IMG/VR virus record: IMGVR_UViG_3300025108_000045
Coordinates: 1 to 61,089 of that record
Source of the DNA: a virus
Length of the DNA stretch: 61,089 nucleotides
Reading direction: 5' to 3' (one strand)
How positions within the stretch are numbered: the first letter of the stretch is position 1; each line of letters starts with the position of its first letter. Positions 28,903-38,321 of this stretch are shown here, piece by piece. The notes below the pieces were generated by a model. The model did not search any database, was not told the DNA's origin, and saw nothing but the letters and a program-made list of their open reading frames with translations. A program made the position numbers and the translations under genes.

Positions 28903-29157
28903 TCATCGCTTACCGACTGCGAACAATTTGCCACCCAATGCTGTGCCGGGGTCGCCGTGAGTCACGGTGGTTCCAGTAATTACAATCGTTTCTTGAGGCA
29001 CGCCTGCGCCACCCCCGTTAGGGTTGACCATAGCCATGAGGATTTCACTCATGTAGTCGCTAAGGTCTGTGCTTGTGTCGCCGTCCTCGACAGTGCCTGT
29101 AATCACAATTAGATTGCCCATTGCTTGTGGTCGTGTATCTGCTGTAAATGCCATCAT
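28903..29157 (-). CDS. Small beta-rich protein after capsid gene (84 aa), possible decoration protein
   Basis: Starts at 29157 or 29154, overlapping the previous stop. GGAG lies seven bases before the first ATG. The sequence has an internal near-repeat: LIVITGTVEDGDTSTDL and, further on, TIVITGTTVTHGDPGTAL. This suggests two similar beta hairpins. Size, beta character and the position two genes after the capsid gene are compatible with a capsid decoration or head-fibre protein. No family motif is recognised. Confidence 0.7.
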   Translation of the reverse strand: MMAFTADTRPQAMGNLIVITGTVEDGDTSTDLSDYMSEILMAMVNPNGGGAGVPQETIVITGTTVTHGDPGTALGGKLFAVGKR

Positions 29158-29519
29158 TCATCATCTCCTGTTGTTGTTTGTGCTTCTTCCGCCTCGTTAT
29201 TAGTATCTTCGGCAGGAGCAAGCGATTCGCTTGCCTTCGCGAGTAGCGTCTTCTTTGTGCTTGTAGCGCGATAAGAAATTGCTTTCTCGTCAAGCCAAGC
29301 CATAATGTCGCCCTTTGACCAAGTGTTATCCGGTGAGCCACCCTTGAGAGCCGCCTCTTCGTAACCTTCGACTACAAAGTCCTTGCCGACGAAGATTTTA
29401 TCCTTGTTGGACTCAATCCATTCTGCTGAGACTTCTCGCGCTTCCCCCCAAGTCCACCAACCAAGACGACCCATGTTCGCACCTGTGCGAAGTCGCCCTT
29501 TGTAGGTAATTGTAGGCAA
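29154..29519 (-). CDS. HeH/SAP-like domain protein (121 aa)
   Basis: The open frame extends back into the capsid gene. The likely start is a TTG at 29519, six bases after GAGGTG and ten bases after the capsid stop. The N-terminal part is beta-rich (ITYKGRLRTGANMGRLGWW). Residues about 70-105 (NTWSKGDIMAWLDEKAIS, then TSTKKTLLAKASES) look like a helix-extended-helix HeH/LEM unit, related to SAP domains. The tail is acidic. HeH units occur in other phage head-completion or connector proteins. A neck or capsid-vertex role is inferred from context. Confidence 0.65.
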   Translation of the reverse strand: MPTITYKGRLRTGANMGRLGWWTWGEAREVSAEWIESNKDKIFVGKDFVVEGYEEAALKGGSPDNTWSKGDIMAWLDEKAISYRATSTKKTLLAKASESLAPAEDTNNEAEEAQTTTGDDE

Positions 29520-29529
29520 AAGAAACACC

Positions 29530-30687
29530 TCACTGCAAGTCACGGATGGAACCGCTCGCGCCAAAGAAAGAGCACCACATTTCGCCCATCGTTCGGTAAA
29601 GTCCTTCTTGACCGAGACGGTTGATTGCGAATGGGTCGCCTGTTTCGATACCGCTTTCAAAGTATTGAGTCGGGATTGCTGTTTGGAACCACATGTAATC
29701 AGTGTCAAGGTAGTACATTCTTGAGAGAGTACCAGCGCCATCAGTAGGCATATCCTTGGTTGGAATCATTGGAACACCGTTGTAAGTAGCAACAATAAAT
29801 CCTGCTTCCATACCCGGAACACCCTTCACACCGTTGTATGTAGGAGTAACGCGCTTGCTGTCCATAAATCGCTGTTGCGATTGGAGCAATTGTTGAACGC
29901 GCATCAAAGTGTCGTAGCCAGTAAGCATGACCTTTGGATTTCCACCACGGGTCCAAAGTTGTTGGAACAATCCGTCAAGTTGGTTGAGGGATAGATTGCG
30001 GTTGGTTGCGGCGGTTGAATTATCGCCTCCAACATCAACCTCAGCGGAATGCCAAGCCTCGCTACCGTCGCGAGTGATGGAGTAAATGTCGTGGTCGCTC
30101 ATAGCGCTCACCGAAGTCTGCGTGACACTCTGCACAGCAGGGTCGGATGTAAGACGGTCGAGAGATTCGAGGTTGTTACCAGCAGGAGTGTCAACATCAA
30201 CAAGAAGCATCTTGTTAATCATTTCAGCGTGATGCTTACCCATCTCTTCCTTGAGGACTTGACGAGCATCGCCAAGACCATCGTCCTTGTCGGACAAGAA
30301 CATTGCAACTTCCGATAGGTCGAAGGTGTGAGCAATCGTCTTTGGCTTGGTCGAAATGTTCTCGAATGTTGGCTTCTTGGTGTCCGGTAGTGTTCCGTTC
30401 TCGGCGATACCACCAGTCACGCCACTTTCAGCGCGAGCGGTAAGAATACGCCATCCACTGCGCTCCCATGGCTTCTTAGGAAGAATCGAGAAGGCGTTGA
30501 ACTCTTGGTTCAATTGTGACCAAACCTTTCGTCCGTAAATTGCTTGGTAAGTTCCTGCGGTGGTGGACAACAAAGGCGCGTCTGCCTTGAGAATGTCACC
30601 TGCTCCGTAGGTGTAGCCGGTTTGAGAAGCGCCACCGTAGTAGTATCGCTCCATGTCTTGAACTGTTCGTACATAATTTCTTGCCAT
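29530..30687 (-). CDS. Major capsid protein, HK97-like (385 aa)
   Basis: The ATG at 30687 (MARNYVRTVQDMERYYYGG) is chosen over the longer frame because GGAGGCG lies upstream and it overlaps the protease stop as TGATG. Size, position directly after protease and scaffold, and the alpha/beta layout fit an HK97-fold capsid protein. An N-terminal helical arm is followed by an extended loop region (AIYGRKVWSQLNQEFNAFSI onward) and a P-domain helix (DARQVLKEEMGKHHAEMINK). The A-domain lies around GNPKVMLTGYDTLMRVQQLL. The product would self-assemble with the scaffold into the procapsid. No separate scaffold gene is needed, because a scaffold-like domain is fused to the protease upstream. Confidence 0.85.
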   Translation of the reverse strand: MARNYVRTVQDMERYYYGGASQTGYTYGAGDILKADAPLLSTTAGTYQAIYGRKVWSQLNQEFNAFSILPKKPWERSGWRILTARAESGVTGGIAENGTLPDTKKPTFENISTKPKTIAHTFDLSEVAMFLSDKDDGLGDARQVLKEEMGKHHAEMINKMLLVDVDTPAGNNLESLDRLTSDPAVQSVTQTSVSAMSDHDIYSITRDGSEAWHSAEVDVGGDNSTAATNRNLSLNQLDGLFQQLWTRGGNPKVMLTGYDTLMRVQQLLQSQQRFMDSKRVTPTYNGVKGVPGMEAGFIVATYNGVPMIPTKDMPTDGAGTLSRMYYLDTDYMWFQTAIPTQYFESGIETGDPFAINRLGQEGLYRTMGEMWCSFFGASGSIRDLQ

Positions 30688-32102
30688 CAGTAATCGCCTC
30701 CTGTCAACGCTTTGCTGGCAAGTCGGTGAACATCGTTCCACGACAAATCGGCCATCTCAGCGGTGTTAGGAATGGTAACGGTTGCGGTGCTTGCTGACTT
30801 TGCAATCATCGAGCCGCCGGTTGAGGAAACATTGTCGATGCGCTCATTGAGAGCAAGGACAGCCTTTTGCAATTCAACCAAAGGTGCGCGGGAATCAAAT
30901 TGAGACTTCGCGATTGCGTCAGCCTCAGCCTTTTGTTCCTTAAGGAATCGGTCTGTAAAGTGACTGTTCAAGTCAGCCTTGAAGTTCTGCTCAGTAGCCG
31001 CGGCCTTGAAGACCTCGTAAGCAGATTCGATTTCGGATTGGGAAACATTGCCGGGAGCAAGGTACTGGCTCTTGATAACAGTCTTGTTGCCGGTTGGTGC
31101 GGAACCAAAGTTCTGCTGTGGTCGCTTGCCGGAGTCGTCTTCGCCAGCGCCCTCAAGAGAACCTTGTCCTCGCATGTCAAAAGACGATTCGCCCGGTCCG
31201 TATCCCTTGTTGAAGTGGTCGCGTGCGGCGCGTGCATCGTAGCCTGCGCTCTTCACGGTGGACTCAAGCCAAACCAAGTAGTCACTCGTAATCATATCAT
31301 TTCCTTTGCTCATTTTTTCATCATCCTCTTTGTCTTTCTCGTCATCATCGGAGTATGCCATGCTTTCTTCCTCTTCGTCGTCTTCGTCGTCTTCGTCGTC
31401 GTCTCCGAACATAGGCGGCTTTGGCTTGTCTTTTTTAGGCTTCATCAAATCTTCGATGCCCTTGTTCTTTTCTTCCTTGTCTTCTTCCTTATCGTCTAAT
31501 TTCTTAGAAAGACGCTCAAGGACGCTTTGCAGTTCTGTCATCGTATTGGTCATATTCTCACCTGTATCCTCCTTAAGAATACGAAATTGCGCTTCGGGGT
31601 TAATACCCTTCTCGCAAATCGTCACTTCGTGGAGTTCCATGCGCCGAATTTCGCGGTAGTCACCGCGGGTTTGGTCGCTCTTGTTGACGCGCTCAAATGC
31701 TTGACCACCGATAGAGAACGAGCGCAGGTTCCCTTTGCGGATTTCGGAAGCCACTTCGCGTGCCTTCTCAATGTCACCACGGAGTTTGATAACAACAAAC
31801 ATGCCCGTGTCATCCACTTCCGACTTCCATAGTCGTCCGTTGGAATCAGTGTAGGAAGGAATGACCGTTCCTACTTGAATGTTAGAGTGTGCGAGTTGCA
31901 CATTGCGGAACCCTTCTGCTTTCATGAAGCCTCCGAAGGCATCTTTTAGGGCGGCGCGAGTGATTAAATCACCCTGCTTGTCAACCATTTCAACAGATGC
32001 ATAGCCTGCAACAACCAAGTCGTCCCCCATACCCTTCAAGATGATGGGTTCGGAAACCGAGGATGGAGCCGCAAGGATAGCCATTGACTTCGCGATTTTC
32101 AT
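30687..32102 (-). CDS. Prohead protease fused to scaffold-like domain (471 aa)
   Basis: Residues about 20-175 match the U35/HK97-type prohead protease. His72 lies in QLAHSNIQVG, the nucleophile Ser130 in RSFSIGGQA, and a conserved Glu probably at 156 or 159 in MELHEVT. These enzymes trim capsid and scaffold proteins during procapsid maturation. Residues about 190-275 are a very acidic and lysine-rich linker (GDDDEDDEDDEEEES). Residues about 275-471 are helical and Ala/Gln-rich, with coiled-coil character, as in delta-domain or scaffold proteins. So protease and scaffold are one polypeptide, probably self-cleaved. The start at 32102 has no clear ribosome site. Confidence 0.85.
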   Translation of the reverse strand: MKIAKSMAILAAPSSVSEPIILKGMGDDLVVAGYASVEMVDKQGDLITRAALKDAFGGFMKAEGFRNVQLAHSNIQVGTVIPSYTDSNGRLWKSEVDDTGMFVVIKLRGDIEKAREVASEIRKGNLRSFSIGGQAFERVNKSDQTRGDYREIRRMELHEVTICEKGINPEAQFRILKEDTGENMTNTMTELQSVLERLSKKLDDKEEDKEEKNKGIEDLMKPKKDKPKPPMFGDDDEDDEDDEEEESMAYSDDDEKDKEDDEKMSKGNDMITSDYLVWLESTVKSAGYDARAARDHFNKGYGPGESSFDMRGQGSLEGAGEDDSGKRPQQNFGSAPTGNKTVIKSQYLAPGNVSQSEIESAYEVFKAAATEQNFKADLNSHFTDRFLKEQKAEADAIAKSQFDSRAPLVELQKAVLALNERIDNVSSTGGSMIAKSASTATVTIPNTAEMADLSWNDVHRLASKALTGGDY

Positions 32103-32123
32103 TCATGGTATATGAATGGAACC

Positions 32124-35100
32124 CTACCTTAGAGCGATGACACCATCATCTTCAAGAACTGCTTCTTCACCCTCACTGCTTAGCAGTCTCTTGGTTTTCT
32201 TTGAAGTAGCAGGCTTCTCGTCACTTTCTTCGCGAGCCGCAGGGTCGAAGTCGGGGAGCGTATTGTCATTGATGTTTTGAGTAGGCCCGCGCGGGTGTTC
32301 ATCGGGTGTTGCATAACCAATACCCAATCCTTGCACACCTGTGCTGGTGATTTTTTCTTTGGACAAATGTTCTAATCCGCGCTCCATCAATTCAAGTCCA
32401 CGCTTGATAATCTCTTCTTCCTCGTCAAGAACCTTTTTTGGTTTCTTCACATGTCCAGCAGGTTTTTCGGGATTCACTTCATCGTATTCGGGTTCACCCT
32501 CTTCTTCCTTGAGTAAAAGAGCGGCTTGATACTCCCAATACACCTGTTGGTCTTCGGCTAAACGAACGAGATATTCGTTACCCCATGTAGTGGTTTGAGG
32601 TTCAACAAACCAAAGACCTTCTTCTTCGCGCGTTTTACAAATAACATCATCGTCAAAAGCAGGGAAGTTGATTATGATTTTACCTTTCTTGAGCGCTACG
32701 CGCTGAGCGACATGTTGCTCACCTGTGAGAATTGTAAGGGTTTCAACGCTGTCGGATGCGAGAGGTTCGTTGTCCGTAATCTTCGCGGCGCGTATGCGAT
32801 AAACAGGGTGTTCTCCTTTCGACGCACTCACTCCTGTGCAACGAACTGTTGCAAAATCCCCCGCCTTCAAACCACGCGGTCCTTTCGCGTTACCTACCAT
32901 CATGTAATGCTCACCTTCGTACTCCTGCGCGCGCTTACCATAATGTTCGGGATGCATGAGGGGTCCTACTCCAACAGTGTAATTCTTGCCGGTGCGTGAA
33001 AGTATGATAACATCAACCATCTTTTCTTTGCTAAGCAACACCCATTTAGGATGACGAGGTTCACCCTTCATGTAAGTCGCGTTCGCATCGCGGAGAAGAA
33101 TGTCAATGTTCTGCTCACCTCGCAGTCCTTCAATAGCGGTCTGCAATCCTTCCTCATCGCTACGCTTGGTGTTGATAGGTTCGGGCATCTTGATGTGTTC
33201 ACTGGATTCGTATTGAGCGCGAAGATGACGGATGCGGTCCTTAGCAGGCATGTTGTGAGTATCTTCATCCGCCGTCTTTAGCAAATCAATGACTGTCATG
33301 ATGCCGTCATGAAGAATCGCGTGGACTACAAAGTCCTTCTCATACACTTTGTCTTTTTCTTGCACAATTGCTTCATCCAGTTCAACTTCACCGTTAGCAC
33401 CGTATGCAGTCATCTTCTTTCCTTTTTTTGTCACGATGACATGTTCTCCTTGAGGATAAAGCGTGATGACCCAATCGCCTGTAAATCCGCGCAAATGTTG
33501 CATGTCTTCTAAACTGAAAATACGATGCATGAATTTGACCGGAGGTGGACGACCTTCGTCTTTGAAAATGAGTGAGTCGTCTATGAGAACATCGGAAGAA
33601 GCCAGTTTGGGGTCCGTGAGGTCATTCGCGCTTGCCGCTTGATTTTGAAAAGTGGTCTGTTGCCCCATGGAATTGTCCATACCGTATGTGTGAGGTTGAA
33701 GGAGTGGATTAACATCAAGCAACGCGTCTCGCGATACTGGCAGTTGCACGCGCTGATTGTTCGGTGAGCAATTGGGTGAAACCTCATTTGATTGAAAAAT
33801 GAAGTTACCTTGACGAAGCGAGTCTTTGTTGATGGTGTGTGGTACATGCACGGAACGACCGTGGCTCTTCATGTATTCTCTGCTCGTCAGTACAGGCACA
33901 AGTTTAGCGTTATCGAAAGAATCCCCGCCAAAATTCAATTGAGTTTTTGGTTTGAGAACGCTCATACCACCCCTCTCCACAGTATCATCACCAAGAGCGT
34001 GAGCCAACAATCGCATCTTATTGTAGCGCGTGGTTAAGTCCTTTTTACTACCTTGCGGGAAAACTTTCTTCTCCATAGGACCCGTGGTCATTCGGACACC
34101 GTGTCCCAAAATGTCTCTGTTGCTACCACCCGCGGTATGCTCAAACATGTGATTCATCACCTCAGTGATGGCGTTGAACTCATCATTCATCGACATTGTG
34201 TCTCCGTTGTATGACACTGAGTTCCCGCCATGTAAGAAATTTTCATCATCATCTTCTTCTCTAAATGCATTGTGTAAACCACCTTGGGCGTGAAGAATCA
34301 TCTTGCGACCCGTACCGGATAGCAACAACCTATGCGCGTCTTTAGGATTCTTGATTAAATCAAGGTGGCTATCAACATACCTACGCCCCTTTCGCCCCTT
34401 ATTCGTCACTGCCGAAGGTGCTTCCTTCGCGACTGGTTTTTCAAGACGGTTGTGAGTGTAATAGCGCGCCATGAAAGCATCCTCGAAAGAGATGTTTTGC
34501 TTCTTCGCGGCTTCGCTGATTTCTTTAATAACATCGTTAAAGACGCTCAGTGATGCTTTGTCTGTCCCGTGCTTAGCGTAAACATGAGATGCTACTTCAT
34601 GCCCTTTGACATGTTCGGGGAAGAAGTCCGAGAGATTGCGATACTCCCCTCGCTTACCATAAGTTGGTCTTTCAACCTTCAATTGGTTGATACGCTTCAA
34701 TGTCTCTTTGTCAATGTATTGACTCATGCTACCGAAACTACCGGCTCCATGCGCCGTGATACCGTGAGTCGGAGGCTTATCTTCTTGTTCGTTTGAATAG
34801 CACAACTTTTCACGCTGTGTTGGTGTAAGATTTATCGCGATGTATTCAGCGATATGCATTCCATAAGCAGTTGCATTCCACGCGTCGTTGTTGTCCTTGT
34901 CACTCATACCTTCTTTACCGAAGATGCCGGGGAAGTGATGCTCATAGGCTGGCTTGACAATGCTGTTAAAAATTTCTTTGGTCACATCATGCGTCTGTCG
35001 CGCTATCTGTGAATGGTCTTGGATTGGCTTCGTCGCGTCTCCTTCGCTGATGTGAGGTTGTAAATCATTGATTTTACCGTAAAGCAAGTCGCGTTTTGCA

Positions 35101-37964
35101 TCATCATTCTCGTATGCAATTTGATGAACGAGTTCACTTTTGTGCGCTAAAGCGAGAGTGGATGTGTCGGGGGCTATCACATATTCTTGACCGTGTTGGT
35201 CAAATCCAAAAGGCGTGACATTTCCTTCTTCGTTTAGATAATCTTTCAATCGCTTGTCCAATTTTGACGCTTTAGAGGTCTTCGGCTTGATTCCCTCGTT
35301 AGCCATGATTTCTCGCTTGACTTGTTTGGTAGTAAGAGCACCATGAACGAGAGATTCGGGTGCGTAAAATTCACCTCTCTTTATCGCGTCAATGTATTTT
35401 TGATATTCTTCAACTGTGTAAAACGAAGAAGTTTGAGTCCCTTGGGTATCGACTGCGCCAGCCAACTCACGATGAATTTGGTGAGCGCTTCGTCCTTGAT
35501 TTGTCGGGTCGCTTCGTCGCGAAGAACGATAAACACCGCTCTTCCATTGGGACAATGATTCATCGTCTCGCAAATCAATTGGTTCGTGGAAGCCAAAAAG
35601 ACCTATGGGGATTTTGAGTGTGTGTTCGGGCTTGGTCTTATCATAATCAAGACGCTTAATTTTATCGCCTCTCAAGTGTTCACTGTCAAATAATTTTTCA
35701 TGCCCCTTATTGTGTGCATTAGCGCGCAACAGTTGAATTTCGGACAATGGGTGATTTGATACTAAATCATGCGATTGATGCAAGCCATCCATCCCTAAAA
35801 TGTGTGTTATGTCGAGGGGGTCGGCCATGTAATGCGATTCCGCTCCGATGAACGGTGCGAGCGTGTCACTTGATGGTACGCGCGGACGAGGCATGTCTTT
35901 AGTGAAGGCTTCCATATCCCTGTCGGGGACCAGCGCGCGACTTGCCGCGGCTGGATTCTTAACATCTTGCATGTCAACAAACACTTCTTTGTTGTTCTTG
36001 AACTCGGATTCCATCTCAAGAACCTCACCTTCAGTGTACCCGTTCTTCTTTGCAATTGATTTTAACCGAGCGAGATTCTGTTCATCAAGGGCTTCATCGC
36101 CAACCATTTTGAATGAGTCGCGCAACTTTTCCTTTTTGCGACCCTTCTTTGGTCCTTCTTGAGTCCCTTCTTTCCTATCGGGGAAGTCTTGGCGGAAGGA
36201 GGGGACGATGAGACGCTCCTGTTCACCCTCTTGACCTCTCAAAGTATCAAACCAAACACCCGGCATTGCCTTATCGCGCAAGTATCCAAAATCATCAAAT
36301 TCTTCGTTTTGATTTCCGTGAGCGCCCATGGATTCTGTCATTATCCCTAACACAGTCTCTTCATCCTTCGCGTCCTTCGGGTCACTCCAATCTTCGGGAT
36401 AATTGCGAGTGTAATGAAGGTCATTCATAGACTCCATCATCAAATCCATCTTACCTTGAATCGCCACGGCTTCACCTGCTTTTTGAGCAAAGTCGTTGAG
36501 AAGTTCTTCACCAGCACTGCCGTTGAAAAATCCATCATCGAGCAGTGTTTTGAAATCGGGTATTTCGTCAGTCATTTCAATATATTCTGTACCAAAAAGT
36601 TCGTCAACGATACGATGAGGGTAAGCACCTTGGCCCGTTATATCCAAACCTTGCTCCGCCGCGTACTCATTAACCAGTTCGGAGAAATCTAAACTTTGTA
36701 GCAAACTATCTTGGAAGCCTTCAATGTCTTTCAAGCGCCGACCTTTCTTGATATTGTCAGCCATTTGGCTTGCGTACTCTTTTGGGGATTGCTCAAGTTT
36801 TCGTCTTAGGTCACTGTCCATCCTGTAACGATTAGGAGCCATGTGAGAACTACCCGTTTTCAATGCTCCACCAGCATAAGAATGGCGCAATGCAGTGTTG
36901 AAGACGCGACCGTGAAGCGCCATGTAAGAGCCGACCTCAGTGTTGCCGTTTGTTATGCGATTCAGTTCTTTTTGGCTTTTAGCCCCTGTCAACTTCCAAT
37001 GAGTAATGTCGCGTATCATATCATTCGGTAGCATGTAAACGCCATCGCGGTATGCGTCAATTCCAATGCGTTCGCGTGAAGGGTACACCCAACGCCCATC
37101 TTCGGTTTTGATAGCCTTGTTTTCTGCTACAACTTTACTCAAAATTTTACCAGCATCGTTCTTAGGTTTCCCGCTCTCATCGAACCCCTGTCTCATGATA
37201 TAATCGCGAGGTAACCCTTCATTCTCCCACTGTTTGGCCCAAACGAAAAACTCTTTCAAATGATTTTTCTGTTGAGGAAATTTGTTTTCATAATCCTTTT
37301 TGAAATCTTGAAAACCTATGTCAAACATCTTCTCAATGTTGAAATTGTTGCCGCTCCAAGCGCCAAGCAGGTTGTCTTTCTTCAAAGTAGGATGCAACTT
37401 CTTCGCGGCCTTTATCATCGCCTTGTTGAAATCGCTTGCTCTTCCGCGCGAAAACATCTTCCTCATCAATTGATGAAGGATTGGTATGCTTTCATAAGAC
37501 ACATCGTTGCCATAATTTGGAAACAAACCCATAGCGTGAATTGGATGGTGTGGTGTGTCAATAATTTCATGGTGTTCGTTATTCGGACGCGTTTCGTGCC
37601 TCCACGCTGTTGCATCGCGGACCATCTCATCTATGGCGTTCAAATTGCCTTCTTCAATCGCCTTCTCCAATTGCTCCTTTGTGAACAAACGAACGGCTGT
37701 ATGTTGAGGATGAGGGGCAGGTTCATGACTTGTGGAGCGCGCTCGAATGGTTTTTGACTCTTCAAAGGCTGTTGGTTTAATCATCGTTGCGAGATACTCG
37801 TTTGCTTCTTTACGAAGTGGAGCATAGGTGATGCCGTGGTTGAATAGGTTCTGTGCGCTAAAGAGAACATCCGCCGCTTCGTTGCGAGCGTCAGCGCCTT
37901 TGACTAAAGCATCATAAAAGTCGTTGATGACTCTCGCGTGATATTGTGAAGCGTTTTCCCGCAC
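32124..37964 (-). CDS. 1946-aa virion/assembly protein with degenerate DNA-ligase-like region
   Basis: A GTG start at 37964 follows GAGGTGA. The first about 1470 residues are hydrophilic and helical, rich in His, Asp, Glu and Lys, with no motif that I recognise. Residues about 1475-1740 follow the order of an ATP-dependent DNA ligase core. FTGDWVITLYPQG then VTKKGKKMTAYG sit where ligases have KxDG...RxG. FVVHAILHDGIMTVIDLL matches the EGE/FDLL strand. ILLRDANATYMKGEPRHP then KWVLLSKEK matches the EGLVAKR/KWLKxKP motifs. LKAGDFATVRC with HPVYRIRAAK matches the OB domain. The adenylated lysine is replaced, so catalysis is unlikely. The C terminus is acidic and low in complexity. Its place between small head genes and the protease suggests an internal head protein. 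The ligase-like reading is an inference. Confidence 0.8.
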   Translation of the reverse strand: MRENASQYHARVINDFYDALVKGADARNEAADVLFSAQNLFNHGITYAPLRKEANEYLATMIKPTAFEESKTIRARSTSHEPAPHPQHTAVRLFTKEQLEKAIEEGNLNAIDEMVRDATAWRHETRPNNEHHEIIDTPHHPIHAMGLFPNYGNDVSYESIPILHQLMRKMFSRGRASDFNKAMIKAAKKLHPTLKKDNLLGAWSGNNFNIEKMFDIGFQDFKKDYENKFPQQKNHLKEFFVWAKQWENEGLPRDYIMRQGFDESGKPKNDAGKILSKVVAENKAIKTEDGRWVYPSRERIGIDAYRDGVYMLPNDMIRDITHWKLTGAKSQKELNRITNGNTEVGSYMALHGRVFNTALRHSYAGGALKTGSSHMAPNRYRMDSDLRRKLEQSPKEYASQMADNIKKGRRLKDIEGFQDSLLQSLDFSELVNEYAAEQGLDITGQGAYPHRIVDELFGTEYIEMTDEIPDFKTLLDDGFFNGSAGEELLNDFAQKAGEAVAIQGKMDLMMESMNDLHYTRNYPEDWSDPKDAKDEETVLGIMTESMGAHGNQNEEFDDFGYLRDKAMPGVWFDTLRGQEGEQERLIVPSFRQDFPDRKEGTQEGPKKGRKKEKLRDSFKMVGDEALDEQNLARLKSIAKKNGYTEGEVLEMESEFKNNKEVFVDMQDVKNPAAASRALVPDRDMEAFTKDMPRPRVPSSDTLAPFIGAESHYMADPLDITHILGMDGLHQSHDLVSNHPLSEIQLLRANAHNKGHEKLFDSEHLRGDKIKRLDYDKTKPEHTLKIPIGLFGFHEPIDLRDDESLSQWKSGVYRSSRRSDPTNQGRSAHQIHRELAGAVDTQGTQTSSFYTVEEYQKYIDAIKRGEFYAPESLVHGALTTKQVKREIMANEGIKPKTSKASKLDKRLKDYLNEEGNVTPFGFDQHGQEYVIAPDTSTLALAHKSELVHQIAYENDDAKRDLLYGKINDLQPHISEGDATKPIQDHSQIARQTHDVTKEIFNSIVKPAYEHHFPGIFGKEGMSDKDNNDAWNATAYGMHIAEYIAINLTPTQREKLCYSNEQEDKPPTHGITAHGAGSFGSMSQYIDKETLKRINQLKVERPTYGKRGEYRNLSDFFPEHVKGHEVASHVYAKHGTDKASLSVFNDVIKEISEAAKKQNISFEDAFMARYYTHNRLEKPVAKEAPSAVTNKGRKGRRYVDSHLDLIKNPKDAHRLLLSGTGRKMILHAQGGLHNAFREEDDDENFLHGGNSVSYNGDTMSMNDEFNAITEVMNHMFEHTAGGSNRDILGHGVRMTTGPMEKKVFPQGSKKDLTTRYNKMRLLAHALGDDTVERGGMSVLKPKTQLNFGGDSFDNAKLVPVLTSREYMKSHGRSVHVPHTINKDSLRQGNFIFQSNEVSPNCSPNNQRVQLPVSRDALLDVNPLLQPHTYGMDNSMGQQTTFQNQAASANDLTDPKLASSDVLIDDSLIFKDEGRPPPVKFMHRIFSLEDMQHLRGFTGDWVITLYPQGEHVIVTKKGKKMTAYGANGEVELDEAIVQEKDKVYEKDFVVHAILHDGIMTVIDLLKTADEDTHNMPAKDRIRHLRAQYESSEHIKMPEPINTKRSDEEGLQTAIEGLRGEQNIDILLRDANATYMKGEPRHPKWVLLSKEKMVDVIILSRTGKNYTVGVGPLMHPEHYGKRAQEYEGEHYMMVGNAKGPRGLKAGDFATVRCTGVSASKGEHPVYRIRAAKITDNEPLASDSVETLTILTGEQHVAQRVALKKGKIIINFPAFDDDVICKTREEEGLWFVEPQTTTWGNEYLVRLAEDQQVYWEYQAALLLKEEEGEPEYDEVNPEKPAGHVKKPKKVLDEEEEIIKRGLELMERGLEHLSKEKITSTGVQGLGIGYATPDEHPRGPTQNINDNTLPDFDPAAREESDEKPATSKKTKRLLSSEGEEAVLEDDGVIALR

Positions 37965-37973
37965 ACGCTCACC

Positions 37974-38321
37974 TCAAAGATAATCGGTGAGGTTGTATGC
38001 TCCTGTTGGGTGTCCTTCGCCGCCAGCCTTGTTTTCATGTGCTTCCAAAGCATTCTCATGAGGGTTCGCGTTTTTGAACTTGACCTCTTCTTTCTTAGGA
38101 GCGGTCTTCTTTTTGTCTTCAACCTTAATCATTCTTTGATTGGTATCGTAATAGCCAGTCTTGACTGGTTCAACGCCAGTTACTTCGCTGAATAAATCAG
38201 CGTGTTCCGAACCAAAATCCTTGGTTTCTTTGTCAACTTTAGCAATCAATTCATTTGCTTTTTGAATTGCTTCATCAACATCGGGCGCAAACTTACCTGC
38301 TTCAACTTTCATTGGCTTCAT
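37974..38321 (-). CDS. Small helical head protein (115 aa), function unknown
   Basis: Starts at 38321 with GGAGG eight bases upstream and overlaps the previous stop as ATGA. The product is hydrophilic and Lys/Glu-rich (EAIQKANELIAKVDKETKDF, then VEDKKKTAPKKEEVKFKN) with a disordered C terminus. It is one of three small proteins between the portal and the 1946-aa protein. No family recognised. Confidence 0.65.
   Translation of the reverse strand: MKPMKVEAGKFAPDVDEAIQKANELIAKVDKETKDFGSEHADLFSEVTGVEPVKTGYYDTNQRMIKVEDKKKTAPKKEEVKFKNANPHENALEAHENKAGGEGHPTGAYNLTDYL

Noticed and set aside
30867-31499. 210-aa plus-strand open frame opposite the prohead protease
   Set aside because: It is antisense to a well-supported gene. 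Its runs of Val, Phe and Leu mirror the Asp/Glu/Lys codons of the protease linker, and no ribosome site or coupling is present.
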